In this document: piece by piece, positions 1 to 6,908 of the stretch
How the letters are laid out: every line of letters begins with the position of its first letter
Numbering within the stretch: the stretch's first letter is position 1
Origin: a candidate division WOR-1 bacterium RIFOXYB2_FULL_48_7
Lineage (GTDB): Bacteria; Margulisbacteria; WOR-1; O2-12-FULL-45-9; XYB2-FULL-48-7
Length of the DNA stretch: 31,311 bases
Assembly (NCBI GenBank): GCA_001771615.1
Contig: MEUF01000046.1
Coordinates: 1,639-32,949 of the forward strand
Direction: 5' to 3'
The notes under the pieces: model-generated
Database searches by the model: none
Seen by the model: the letters and a program-made list of their open reading frames with translations, nothing else
What the model was told of the DNA's origin: nothing
Translations under genes and position numbers: made by a program

Positions 1-315
1 TACGTCTTTGGGTTCAATTACGCAGCCCAGGTCACTGCGTAATTTGTCCGCCGCGACCTGGCTTGGGTCATCGTAGTAAATGCCCAAACCAACAGTGGTT
101 GCAATGCCCTTGTTTTTTAATGATTGATAAACCGTTTCAAAAACCGGCCCGCAATCTTTATATGGGCCGACAAATGGCTGATAAGCAATTGTATAAGGCC
201 CGATAATTTGCTCCGAAACCTTGGGGGTGCTGAACCCGCCGATATAAGCCCAAAAACCGAGCATGATTACCACAAATATTAGAACCAACCATAATAGCCA
301 TTTTACTAGTTTCAT
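1..315 (-). CDS. GyrI-like effector-binding domain protein with N-terminal membrane anchor (3' part outside window)
   Basis: The gene starts at 315 and runs off the left edge, so about 105 residues are visible. The ATG follows GGAGGG at a 5-nt spacing, a clear ribosome binding site. Residues 1-26 are one strongly hydrophobic segment that would anchor the protein or export it. The rest resembles the GyrI-like/AraC effector-binding fold: the stretch with GIYYDDP followed by KLRSDLG near residues 79-97 is typical. Family members bind small molecules or act as stand-alone effector modules; the ligand cannot be read here. It is divergent from the ECF sigma gene across a 90-nt gap, so shared regulation is possible but not shown. 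The catalytic or ligand-binding Glu usually found later in the family lies outside the window. Confidence 0.72.
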   Translation of the reverse strand, partial: MKLVKWLLWLVLIFVVIMLGFWAYIGGFSTPKVSEQIIGPYTIAYQPFVGPYKDCGPVFETVYQSLKNKGIATTVGLGIYYDDPSQVAADKLRSDLGCVIEPKDV

Positions 316-345
316 TTTACCCTCCATGACATTTTACTGGCAGTT

Positions 346-374
346 ATTATAAAGCAGTCAAATCTTTGATGCAA
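346..374 (-). promoter_or_regulatory. Possible sigma-70 promoter for the GyrI-like gene
   Basis: On the minus strand a perfect TATAAT lies at 346-351, with a weak TTGCAT 17 nt upstream at 369-374. Initiation would give a leader of about 25 nt holding the GGAGGG site. The -35 overlaps the ECF -35 at 371-376 on the other strand, so the two promoters could compete. Confidence 0.4.
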
Positions 375-399
375 CCATTTGGCGGGTTGAGTTGTCTAA
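371..399 (+). promoter_or_regulatory. ECF-type promoter of the sigma factor gene
   Basis: GCAACC at 371-376, a 17-nt spacer, then GTCTAA at 394-399. The AAC-containing -35 and GTC-containing -10 are hallmarks of ECF-sigma promoters. The same arrangement with the same spacer occurs at 1182-1210. The -10 ends only 6 nt before the first ATG at 406, so the transcript would be leaderless or nearly so. Autoregulation by the encoded sigma factor is the simplest reading. Confidence 0.7.
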
Positions 400-405
400 T
401 ATATA

Positions 406-903
406 ATGGGTATGACCATGTCCGAACACAATTTTGCCGATATTTACAGCCATCATAAGGAAAATGTCTGGCAAATCGTTGCCCGGTTTGCCGACAAACA
501 AGAAGATCGCGAGGACATTTTCCAGGAGGTCTTTCTGGCCATCCACCGTAACCTTCCGCGCTTCAGGGGGGAGGCCGCAATCGGGACCTGGCTATATAGG
601 ATCGCTGTCAATACTGCCATAAATCACCAGAAGAAACTGAATCGCCAAAAGCTTTTGTTTAAATTCCTGGCCGGCCTGAGATTATCTGAAGCCAGTGAGC
701 CGTCCCACCTGGCCGAATTAGCCCTGTTCAAACCGTTAGACAAGCTTAATCCTCGCCAGAAAATGATCGTTATCCTGGCCGATGTTGAAGAGCGGCCACT
801 CGAAGAGATTGCCAGCTGGCTCAACCTGCCAATCGGGACAGTAAAATCGAATCTAAGCCGGGCCAGAGAAATTATTAAAAAGGAGTTGAAAAAACATGGC
901 TGA
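406..903 (+). CDS. ECF-type RNA polymerase sigma factor
   Basis: 165 aa from 406 (161 aa if the ATG at 418 is used); normal size for an ECF (group 4) sigma factor. Region 2 covers roughly residues 15-85 and includes the DIFQEVF core-binding helix and the GTWLYRIAVNTAIN promoter-melting segment. Region 4 covers about 110-163 with a helix-turn-helix ending in LPIGTVKSNLSRAR, which would read the -35. No Shine-Dalgarno sequence precedes either ATG, and the ECF promoter sits immediately upstream, so translation probably starts on a leaderless message. The next gene overlaps by 8 nt, the usual arrangement with a cognate anti-sigma factor. The sequence does not fix the ECF subgroup. The downstream Spy-like and MacAB-TolC genes suggest an envelope or toxic-compound stress role. 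Confidence 0.93.
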   Translation: MGMTMSEHNFADIYSHHKENVWQIVARFADKQEDREDIFQEVFLAIHRNLPRFRGEAAIGTWLYRIAVNTAINHQKKLNRQKLLFKFLAGLRLSEASEPSHLAELALFKPLDKLNPRQKMIVILADVEERPLEEIASWLNLPIGTVKSNLSRAREIIKKELKKHG

Positions 904-1177
904 ATACGAAAATTATATTGGTCAAATTAAAAAATTCCATCCTTCGGCGGATTACCCGGCCATGTTAGCCAAAATGTTTCAGACCAAGCAACCTGGCTGG
1001 CTTGATTTTACTGCCAAAGCCTGTGTTGGAGGAATAGTCATTGCCTTGATCAGTTTTGCCCTATTTGTAAATTTTGGTCCATTTTTAGTCAATAATGAAG
1101 AAACTCTGTTTGGCTATGTTTACAGTCAACAGGAGCTGATAGATGGCGATGTTATCAATTATATTTATTCTGAATAA
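896..1177 (+). CDS. Small single-pass membrane protein, putative anti-sigma factor
   Basis: 93 aa, overlapping the end of the sigma gene by 8 nt, so the two are translationally coupled. Residues 1-40 are a soluble, charged N-terminus that would be cytoplasmic; about 42-66 form one transmembrane helix; the last ~28 residues are acidic and would face the periplasm. Position and topology fit a membrane anti-sigma factor holding the ECF sigma factor until an envelope signal arrives. It lacks the HxxxCxxC zinc motif of classical ZAS anti-sigma factors: the only Cys is residue 43, inside the membrane segment. It is also shorter than most, with almost no periplasmic sensor domain. The function therefore rests on context and topology, not on a recognised domain. 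Confidence 0.6.
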   Translation: MAEYENYIGQIKKFHPSADYPAMLAKMFQTKQPGWLDFTAKACVGGIVIALISFALFVNFGPFLVNNEETLFGYVYSQQELIDGDVINYIYSE

Positions 1178-1181
1178 AGAA

Positions 1182-1210
1182 GGAACCTGTCCGGCCTGGC
1201 GATTGTCTAA
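1182..1210 (+). promoter_or_regulatory. ECF-type promoter of the Spy-like/MacAB-TolC operon
   Basis: GGAACC at 1182-1187, a 17-nt spacer, and GTCTAA at 1205-1210. It matches the promoter of the sigma gene in both boxes and in spacer length. It lies in the 54-nt gap after the putative anti-sigma gene. Initiation would leave a leader of about 15 nt containing the GGAGGGA ribosome binding site at 1220-1226. Confidence 0.75.
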
Positions 1211-1231
1211 ATAATATATGGAGGGACAACA

Positions 1232-1657
1232 ATGAAAAAGTATCTATTAGTCTTCCTGGTTGTGTTAATGATGCTGGCTGTGGCAGATCGGGCGCTGGCA
1301 AAGCGGCCTGATCCGCAAAGAATGACGGCCAGGATGGTCAAGCAGTTGGGGCTTGATAAGCAGCAGGCCGAAAGGTTTTCGGTCATGAATGAAACATTGG
1401 TTAAGCAAGAGCAGCTTATTTGGGAAAAAAATCGGGCTTTGGGCGAGAAGCTTAAATCGGCCATGTCGCAGGAAAAGCCGAATATGGAGATTGTCCACAA
1501 GCTTGCCAAGGAGATTGGGGGGAATATGACCGAGATGCAGATCAAAAGAATCGACAATTTAATGAGCCTCAAACAATTATTGAATGACGACCAGAAAAAG
1601 AAGTTTGAGTCCTTGCTTGATAAAAGAAGGGGTAAAAGGCTCCAGGGTGGTTTATAA
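1232..1657 (+). CDS. Spy/CpxP-like periplasmic protein (LTxxQ / heavy-metal-sensor type)
   Basis: 141 aa with a signal peptide at residues 1-23 (cleavage after ALA). The mature protein is almost wholly helical and highly charged. It carries two copies of the LTxxQ-like motif typical of Spy, CpxP and Metal_resist proteins: LGLDKQQ near residue 36 and LNDDQKKKF near 117. Such proteins act in the periplasm as ATP-independent chaperones, or as metal-responsive modulators of an envelope-stress system. The start follows GGAGGGA with 5-nt spacing. The gene has its own ECF promoter and is followed after 14 nt by the TolC gene, so it leads the efflux operon. It might also be the periplasmic signal input to the anti-sigma factor; that is inference. 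Confidence 0.82.
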   Translation: MKKYLLVFLVVLMMLAVADRALAKRPDPQRMTARMVKQLGLDKQQAERFSVMNETLVKQEQLIWEKNRALGEKLKSAMSQEKPNMEIVHKLAKEIGGNMTEMQIKRIDNLMSLKQLLNDDQKKKFESLLDKRRGKRLQGGL

Positions 1658-1671
1658 TTAGCCAACTTCCC

Positions 1672-2895
1672 ATGAGAAGAACGGTTGTTCAGATATTATT
1701 TCTAATAAGCATACTGGCCCAAGCCAGCTGGGCGATCGGTTGGCCGGCAGTCATTCAGCAGGCTGAACAGGCCAATAATGATTTGCTAGGGGCGCGCAAA
1801 CAACTAGATGCCTATCAATGGTCATACTATAAGTCTTACAGCAACTTTTTACCGCAAATATCCGGCTCATTATCCGGTGGTAATTCGGCCGGTTCCAGCG
1901 GCAATTCAACCAGTTTTTCCTATGGTTTAAGCGCCTCTCAAACTTTGTTTAAAGGGTTGGGCAATTACTATAATTGGCGGACTGCGGCCGTTAATCTTGA
2001 TTATTATCGGGTAAACCTCCAATCGACCAGGGCTGCTGTCTATAGTCAGCTCCGCCTGGCATATGTTGACCTGTTTATCGCCCAAAAAAATCTCCTGGCC
2101 AGGCAGAAGATCAGCCAATACCGGACAGACAACGTCCGGATGATCAAGTTATTATATGACAGCGGAAAGGAAGATAAGGGCAATTATTTGCGCACTCAGG
2201 CTCAATTGGCTGATGCAAAGCATAATGTTGCTTCGGCCCGGCGCCAGGTTGAATTGGCCCGCCTCAAGCTTTCACAATTGATTGGCATAACTGTTGAAGC
2301 TGTAGAGGGTGAGCTAATGGCTAAGTCTGCCGGCTTGGTTGATTTTGCCCAATTATCGGCTGGTGCTCCGGCCAGCCAGTTGGCCAAAGCACAGTTGGAG
2401 TTGCTGCAGATTGCCCAGCAGGCTACCTGGCAGGAGTTCTTACCGACAATTTCCCTGTCTGCCTCTTACCAGAGAAGCGGCAGTGACTGGCCGCCAACAA
2501 CCAGCAGTAAATCACTCTCATTGGCCGCTTCGATCCCGATATTTCCCGGAGGAAGCAATCTGGCTGATAGGGCCATCGCCGGGTTCCAACTGGAAAAAGG
2601 TTGGCAGGATTATGCGAAAAGCCAAAAATCAATTTATTATACCGTTAAGTCTACCCATGAAAACCTGGTTGACGCGCTGGAGGCGTTAAACATTCAAAAT
2701 GAGTATTTTACCTCTTCCGCGGAACGGGCCAAAATTACCCAGGCTAAATATCTTAATGGCCTGACCACCTATGATGAATGGGACCGGGCCCAAACTGAAT
2801 ATGTTAATGACCAGATCGGGGTGATTAATGCCAATCGGACTGCATTGATTGCCGAAGCCAACTGGCATAATTCTTATGGAGGATATGTACAATGA
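1672..2895 (+). CDS. TolC-family outer-membrane efflux channel protein
   Basis: 407 aa with a signal peptide at 1-21 (ends SWA). The protein shows the internal twofold repeat of the OEP/TolC family: long helical hairpins (about 105-200 and 305-385) alternating with short amphipathic strands, such as the Ser/Gly-rich SGSLSGG region at about 64-90 and ISLSASYQ near 260. It would trimerise into a barrel plus periplasmic tunnel and serve as exit duct for the MacAB-like pump encoded next. Its stop overlaps the adaptor start (ATGA at 2892-2895). No convincing ribosome binding site precedes the ATG at 1672, but the gene follows the Spy-like gene by only 14 nt. The cargo cannot be inferred. Confidence 0.9.
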   Translation: MRRTVVQILFLISILAQASWAIGWPAVIQQAEQANNDLLGARKQLDAYQWSYYKSYSNFLPQISGSLSGGNSAGSSGNSTSFSYGLSASQTLFKGLGNYYNWRTAAVNLDYYRVNLQSTRAAVYSQLRLAYVDLFIAQKNLLARQKISQYRTDNVRMIKLLYDSGKEDKGNYLRTQAQLADAKHNVASARRQVELARLKLSQLIGITVEAVEGELMAKSAGLVDFAQLSAGAPASQLAKAQLELLQIAQQATWQEFLPTISLSASYQRSGSDWPPTTSSKSLSLAASIPIFPGGSNLADRAIAGFQLEKGWQDYAKSQKSIYYTVKSTHENLVDALEALNIQNEYFTSSAERAKITQAKYLNGLTTYDEWDRAQTEYVNDQIGVINANRTALIAEANWHNSYGGYVQ

Positions 2896-3836
2896 AATTA
2901 TTTCAGGCAATTACGGGGGGATTATTTATATTTCTTGTGTTTGGTTTGGCTGGTTGTTCCGGTGGTCAGGAAAAAGCTCTGGAGACAGTAAAAATCACCA
3001 GAGGGAATATCCACGCCGCCTTACCGACAACCGGGGTGGTTATACCCCGCAATCGCCTGGAAATAAAACCCCCAGTTGCCGGTCGGATCGAAGAGGTCCT
3101 GGTTGTTGAAGGGCAGGCGGTAAAAAAGGGGAAGGTGCTGGCCTGGATGAGCAGCAATGAGCGGGCGGCAATCTTGGATGCGGCCAGGGGGAAGGGAGCG
3201 GAAGAGGTCAAATATTGGGAAGATGTTTATAAACCGGCGCCGATTCTGGCCCCCTTGGCAGGGTTCATTATCAAAAGAAGCATGGAACCGGGCCAGACCT
3301 TCAGTCAAAATGAAGTTGCCCTGGTAATGGCTGACCGGCTGATTGTGGAGGCGCAAGTTGATGAAACAGATATCGGTCGGATCAAAAATAACCTGCGCGC
3401 GACGATTATTCTCGATGCTTACCCTAAATATGTAATTCCTGCCTACGTTGAGCATATCGCCTATGAATCGGAAACCATCAACAATGTAACTGTTTACAAA
3501 GTTGATGTGATCCCCACAAAAGTGCCAAAGTATTTTCGGGCCGGGATGAGTGCCACAGTCAATTTCAGCATGGGGGAGAGGGATAACGTTCTTGTCCTGC
3601 CGCTGACGGCCGTAAAAAAAAGAGGTAAAAGGTCGTATGCTTTCCTGAAACAGGGCAGCCAGGTCAAGGCTGTCCAGATTCAGACCGGTTTAGAAAATTC
3701 CAATAGTGTTGAGATCGTTTCCGGACTATCCGAAGAAACCGAAGTGGTTATCCCGACAGCCGCCATTCTGAAAGAGACAATTAACAGCGATCAACGACGC
3801 CAGCCATTTAATCTGTTTGGCAAAAAAAGGTCATGA
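2892..3836 (+). CDS. macA: MacA-like periplasmic adaptor (membrane fusion) lipoprotein
   Basis: 314 aa. A lipobox (LAGC, Cys at about residue 22) predicts a lipoprotein anchored in the inner membrane. Domains in order: a lipoyl half (IKPPVAGRIEEVLVVEGQ, about 57-74), a very short helical stretch, the second lipoyl half (APILAPLAGFI, about 116-126), beta-barrel domain (about 135-225) and membrane-proximal domain (about 230-300). It would couple MacB to TolC. The hairpin between lipoyl halves is only about 40 residues (SSNERAA to VYKPAP), whereas E. coli MacA (371 aa) has a long coiled coil there; since the hairpin tip contacts TolC, docking may differ. It overlaps both neighbours by 4 nt (ATGA), indicating coupled translation of all three pump parts. 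The symbol is by context and family. Confidence 0.87.
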   Translation: MKLFQAITGGLFIFLVFGLAGCSGGQEKALETVKITRGNIHAALPTTGVVIPRNRLEIKPPVAGRIEEVLVVEGQAVKKGKVLAWMSSNERAAILDAARGKGAEEVKYWEDVYKPAPILAPLAGFIIKRSMEPGQTFSQNEVALVMADRLIVEAQVDETDIGRIKNNLRATIILDAYPKYVIPAYVEHIAYESETINNVTVYKVDVIPTKVPKYFRAGMSATVNFSMGERDNVLVLPLTAVKKRGKRSYAFLKQGSQVKAVQIQTGLENSNSVEIVSGLSEETEVVIPTAAILKETINSDQRRQPFNLFGKKRS

Positions 3837-5794
3837 CGCCGGTTATCGAATTAAACCAGGTCAGCAAGACCTATTTTATCGGTCAAGGGTTGCCGGTCAA
3901 GGCCTTACAGTCACTTTCCCTGACAATTGAGGCCGGTGAGTTTGTGGCGATCATGGGGGCCTCGGGATCTGGCAAATCAACGCTTTTGGCTATTCTGGGG
4001 TTGTTGGACAAAGCCGACCAGGGTGAATATAAACTGCTGGGGCAGAATATTATTGGCCTAAGCGATAATGACTATGCGGCTTTAAGGAGCAATTACCTGG
4101 GCTTTATTTTTCAATCATTTAATCTGTTGCCGCGCTTCAATATCCTGGAAAATGCCTTACTCCCTTTTCTTTACGCCGAAAAAGACAGCCACGATAAAGG
4201 GCGGGTAATTGATGTCCTGAAAAAAATCGGCCTGGGCGACCGATTAAGGCATCGTTCCAACGAGCTCTCCGGCGGCCAACAACAGCGGGTAGCCATTGCC
4301 CGGGCCTTGGCTAATAATCCAAAAATTGTTTTTGCCGATGAACCGACCGGCAATCTTGACTCCCGATCTGCCCTGGAAATCATTAATTTATTGAAGGAAT
4401 TGAATCGACAAGGCACGACGGTGATCATGGTGACCCATGAACGGGAGCTAGCCAACCATGCCAACCGTATCATTACCTTAAAAGATGGCCTGGTTATTAC
4501 TGACGAAGTCCTCAACCCATCAACAAAAGTAACTTTGCCTCCTTTAGCGCTGATCAATAAAAGAAAGAATCCACTATCGTTGGCTGGGATCATCAATTAT
4601 GCTTATGAAGGGTTTCTGTCACTTTCAGCCAATAAATTACGTTCGTTTCTATCTATTCTTGGTGTGCTGATCGGGGTAGCGGCTGTCATTGCCATGCTGG
4701 CCATTGGTTCCGGGGCGCAAAAATCGGTTGAAGAGACAATTGCCTCAATGGGTTCGAATTTATTGATGGTTTCCAACGCCTTTCGCGCCAGAGGCATTTC
4801 ACTGGGGGCAGATTCATCTGTGACCAGGTTTACTTTCGAAGACTTAGCCGTGCTGCAACGGATTGAAGGGGTCAAAGCGGTTGTTCCATATGTTTCCGGA
4901 CGGGCGCAGATCGTTTTTCAAGATAAAAATTGGAATACCACTGTTTACGGGAGTACGCCTGATTACCAAGCGGCCAGAAATTCACAGGTTACCGATGGCC
5001 GTTTTTTTACACAACAGGAAATTACCTCCCGGGCCAAGGTAGCGGTGATTGGCAAAACAGTGGCTGATGAGCTGTTTGGTGAGGCGGACCCCCTTGGCCA
5101 GATGATCAGAATCAACCGGATCAATTTCACGGTCATTGGTGTTTTGCCGATAAAAGGATCGACCGGCTTTCGCAATTCTGACGACCAAATCATTGTCCCT
5201 ATCACTACCGCCATGTACCGGGTCCTGGGCCGCGACTACATCAATAATTTTGATGTGCAAGCCAGCGATGCCTCGGTTTTGGAAGATGTTCAAGCGGCTA
5301 TCCCTGAAATAATCGGACAGGCTCATCGGATGAGCCCGCAACAATTGGATGGTATCGAAGTCAGGAATATGGCTGATATTCAGAAAGCGACAACCGATGT
5401 GGTCAACACATTTACCTATCTGCTTGGCTCGATTGCGGTGGTCAGCCTGCTTGTCGGCGGGATAGGGATTATGAATATTATGCTGGTGTTGGTGATGGAG
5501 CGGACGCATGAGATCGGCTTACGCAAATCCTTGGGGGCGGAGAACCGCGATATCCTGATCCAATTTTTAGTTGAATCTATCTTGATCTGTATATTAGGCG
5601 GGCTAATAGGTATTTGTCTTGGTTCCGGTATTTCCTGGTTAATTTCATCGCTGCTGGGTTGGAACGTGATCGTCAGTTTGCGGTCGATTTTAATGGCTTT
5701 TACATTTTCTGTCTTGGTTGGGATGATATTTGGTATTTGGCCGGCCTGGCGTGCGGCCAAGCTCCAACCGGTTGAAGCCCTGCGCTATGAATAG
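3833..5794 (+). CDS. macB: MacB-type ABC transporter, fused ATPase and permease
   Basis: 653 aa, the full length expected for MacB (about 650). The N-terminal ABC ATPase has Walker A GASGSGKST at 42-50, signature LSGGQ at 145-149, Walker B ending in Asp169-Glu170, and an H-loop VTHE near 202. The C-terminal half starts with a transmembrane helix at about 270-295, followed by a large periplasmic domain to about 520, then three helices (LLVGGIGIMNIM region to GIWPAWRAAKLQPVEALRYE), the standard MacB/FtsX permease pattern. MacB is a mechanotransmission ABC pump that drives export through MacA and TolC of substrates already in the periplasm (macrolides, peptides, heme or lipoprotein-like molecules in known cases). 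It ends the ECF-controlled operon and converges on the next gene with a 3-nt gap. Confidence 0.95.
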   Translation: MTPVIELNQVSKTYFIGQGLPVKALQSLSLTIEAGEFVAIMGASGSGKSTLLAILGLLDKADQGEYKLLGQNIIGLSDNDYAALRSNYLGFIFQSFNLLPRFNILENALLPFLYAEKDSHDKGRVIDVLKKIGLGDRLRHRSNELSGGQQQRVAIARALANNPKIVFADEPTGNLDSRSALEIINLLKELNRQGTTVIMVTHERELANHANRIITLKDGLVITDEVLNPSTKVTLPPLALINKRKNPLSLAGIINYAYEGFLSLSANKLRSFLSILGVLIGVAAVIAMLAIGSGAQKSVEETIASMGSNLLMVSNAFRARGISLGADSSVTRFTFEDLAVLQRIEGVKAVVPYVSGRAQIVFQDKNWNTTVYGSTPDYQAARNSQVTDGRFFTQQEITSRAKVAVIGKTVADELFGEADPLGQMIRINRINFTVIGVLPIKGSTGFRNSDDQIIVPITTAMYRVLGRDYINNFDVQASDASVLEDVQAAIPEIIGQAHRMSPQQLDGIEVRNMADIQKATTDVVNTFTYLLGSIAVVSLLVGGIGIMNIMLVLVMERTHEIGLRKSLGAENRDILIQFLVESILICILGGLIGICLGSGISWLISSLLGWNVIVSLRSILMAFTFSVLVGMIFGIWPAWRAAKLQPVEALRYE

Positions 5795-5797
5795 CTG

Positions 5798-6133
5798 CTA
5801 AAGAATTTTACCGTAATTAATTGTATAACCGAGGGGGACAGTATTGGTCTGCTGATAATATTTGGCAATGGCATCGGCGTTAATATCCCCGCTGGTCAAA
5901 TTGTTATTTGTGTTTGATAGGAAAGCAAACGGATCGGCCGAATCATCATCATCGTCATCATCGTCGGAAGAGATAAGCTTGGTCAGCATATCATTGAAAT
6001 TGCTTTGAAGCCTGACTAAGGCTTCTTCCGGGTCAATACTGGCTGATTCTGTGGTTGGGGCCTGCTCCTGCAGGGCATTAATTTGTGATGTAATGGCATT
6101 AACATTATGCATGCCGTCAGAGATGGTAGACAT
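5798..6133 (-). CDS. Small hypothetical protein with poly-aspartate run
   Basis: 111 aa, unrecognised. It has no signal peptide or membrane segment. Residues 1-55 are helical and Gln/Glu-rich; a run of eight Asp follows SS at about 57-64, and the C-terminus is Asn/Thr-rich. The Asp run is encoded by GAT/GAC repeats that could change length by slippage. The segment with NFNDMLTKL before the acidic run and DPF is faintly like the N-terminus of the hook-capping protein FlgD, but too weak to call. A GGGAGGT lies 13 nt before the ATG, unusually far. A -10-like TAAAAT ends 6 nt before the ATG, so the message may instead be leaderless. The gene lies just downstream of rnpB on the same strand. Confidence 0.6.
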   Translation of the reverse strand: MSTISDGMHNVNAITSQINALQEQAPTTESASIDPEEALVRLQSNFNDMLTKLISSDDDDDDDDSADPFAFLSNTNNNLTSGDINADAIAKYYQQTNTVPLGYTINYGKIL

Positions 6134-6139
6134 ATAGAT

Positions 6140-6167
6140 ATTTTAGACCTCCCTTTAAATAATGCAA
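6140..6167 (-). promoter_or_regulatory. Possible promoter of the poly-Asp protein gene
   Basis: On the minus strand TTGCAT (6162-6167), a 16-nt spacer and TAAAAT (6140-6145), ending 6 nt before the ATG at 6133. If used, the mRNA would be leaderless and the GGGAGGT between the boxes would be irrelevant. Read-through from rnpB is the alternative. Confidence 0.35.
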
Positions 6168-6177
6168 GAGAAAAAAT

Positions 6178-6533
6178 GGGCAGACTTATAAGCCGGATTC
6201 TGTCGAGTGCGACCATCTATCTGGGATAGTTATCGCTAACTACCTCTTTGCGATCTACTCGGGATCATAACGAGCCGAGCCAGCTCTCTCCCTTTTTGAT
6301 CTTGCTCCGTGTGGGGTTTACAACGTGGCTGTCTCCAGCCTTATCTCCGTCGGGAGCTCTTACCTCCCGTTTTCACCTTTGCCACCCAAGCTTTAGGCTT
6401 GAGTTCGGCCGTGTCTTCTCTGTTGCACTTTCCTTCGGGTTTAAACCCGACCTCGCGTTACGAGGCACACCGCTCTATGGAGTCCGGACTTTCCTCCCCT
6501 CGATGATTCTCGGGGTAGTCGCCCAGCCTGCCC
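6178..6533 (-). ncRNA. rnpB: RNase P RNA (catalytic RNA subunit, bacterial class A-like)
   Basis: Read on the minus strand, the segment carries the conserved RNase P core: GAGGAAAGTCCGGACTCC near the 5' end (about 6484-6503) and ACAGAATCCGGCTTAT near the 3' end (about 6187-6203), which form P4 and flanking conserved regions. The ends pair as helix P1: GGGCAGGC at 6526-6533 with GTCTGCCC at 6178-6185, with one G-U pair. The length of about 356 nt fits. The RNA is the ribozyme that trims the 5' leader of tRNA precursors. A run of six T follows the 3' end directly (minus strand, 6171-6177), but without a separate terminator hairpin. Open reading frames on the plus strand here are artefacts of RNA structure. 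Confidence 0.97.
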
Positions 6534-6540
6534 AACAATA

Positions 6541-6570
6541 ATTATAGCCTTCTTTATGTTATGATAGCAA
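6541..6570 (-). promoter_or_regulatory. rnpB promoter
   Basis: On the minus strand a perfect TATAAT at 6541-6546 with TTGCTA 18 nt upstream (6565-6570). Initiation about 8 nt downstream would place the RNA 5' end at about 6533, exactly where helix P1 begins. The promoter overlaps that of the divergent DUF1622 gene. Confidence 0.65.
6557..6565 (+). promoter_or_regulatory. Extended -10 promoter of the DUF1622 gene
   Basis: TGt followed by TATGAT (6560-6565) is an extended -10 element. Initiation near 6572 would give a leader of about 19 nt with the AGGGGGTG ribosome binding site before the ATG at 6591. Confidence 0.45.
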
Positions 6571-6590
6571 ACAACAGGGGGTGCCAGGTC

Positions 6591-6908
6591 ATGAGTTTGC
6601 AGCAATTTGTCGAGTATGTGGTTTATATCGTCAGTTTTTTGGGGATGGCCATAGTGCTTTGGGGGATCCTGGTGGTGACCATCAAGTTCTTGCTGGGCTT
6701 ATTTAACGACGATGCCGCCGCCAAGCTGGGATTACGCCAGCGCCTGGGAGCTTATCTTGTCTTGGGTTTGGAATATTTTATTGCGGCCGATATTGTCAGA
6801 ACAATTATCCGACCTGATTGGAATGAGATAGGCATGTTAGCGGCGATTATTGCTTTACGGACGATACTGAGTTATTTCCTGGGGTTGGAATTGCGGTCAA
6901 AACTCTAA
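6591..6908 (+). CDS. DUF1622 family membrane protein
   Basis: 105 aa from the ATG at 6591, chosen because AGGGGGTG (6576-6583) precedes it by 7 nt; an upstream in-frame ATG at 6561 would overlap the -10 box. There are three transmembrane segments: about 8-32, 46-65 and 79-97. The pattern of an N-terminal helix, a cytoplasmic loop with LRQRLGAYLVLGLEYFIAADI, and a last helix with ALRTILSYFLGLEL is characteristic of the DUF1622 family, small inner-membrane proteins of unknown function. The stop codon overlaps the stop of the convergent Cache gene (CTAA at 6905-6908), leaving no space for a terminator. The gene stands alone, divergent from rnpB. Confidence 0.85.
   Translation: MSLQQFVEYVVYIVSFLGMAIVLWGILVVTIKFLLGLFNDDAAAKLGLRQRLGAYLVLGLEYFIAADIVRTIIRPDWNEIGMLAAIIALRTILSYFLGLELRSKL

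Noticed and set aside
6143..6148. GTCTAA on the minus strand before the poly-Asp gene
   Set aside because: The bases 17 nt upstream are TCTCTT, not an ECF -35; the overlapping TTGCAT/TAAAAT pair fits better.
6248..6541. Open reading frames on the plus strand across 6248-6541
   Set aside because: They lie antisense to the RNase P RNA, whose conserved core and P1 pairing explain the sequence fully.
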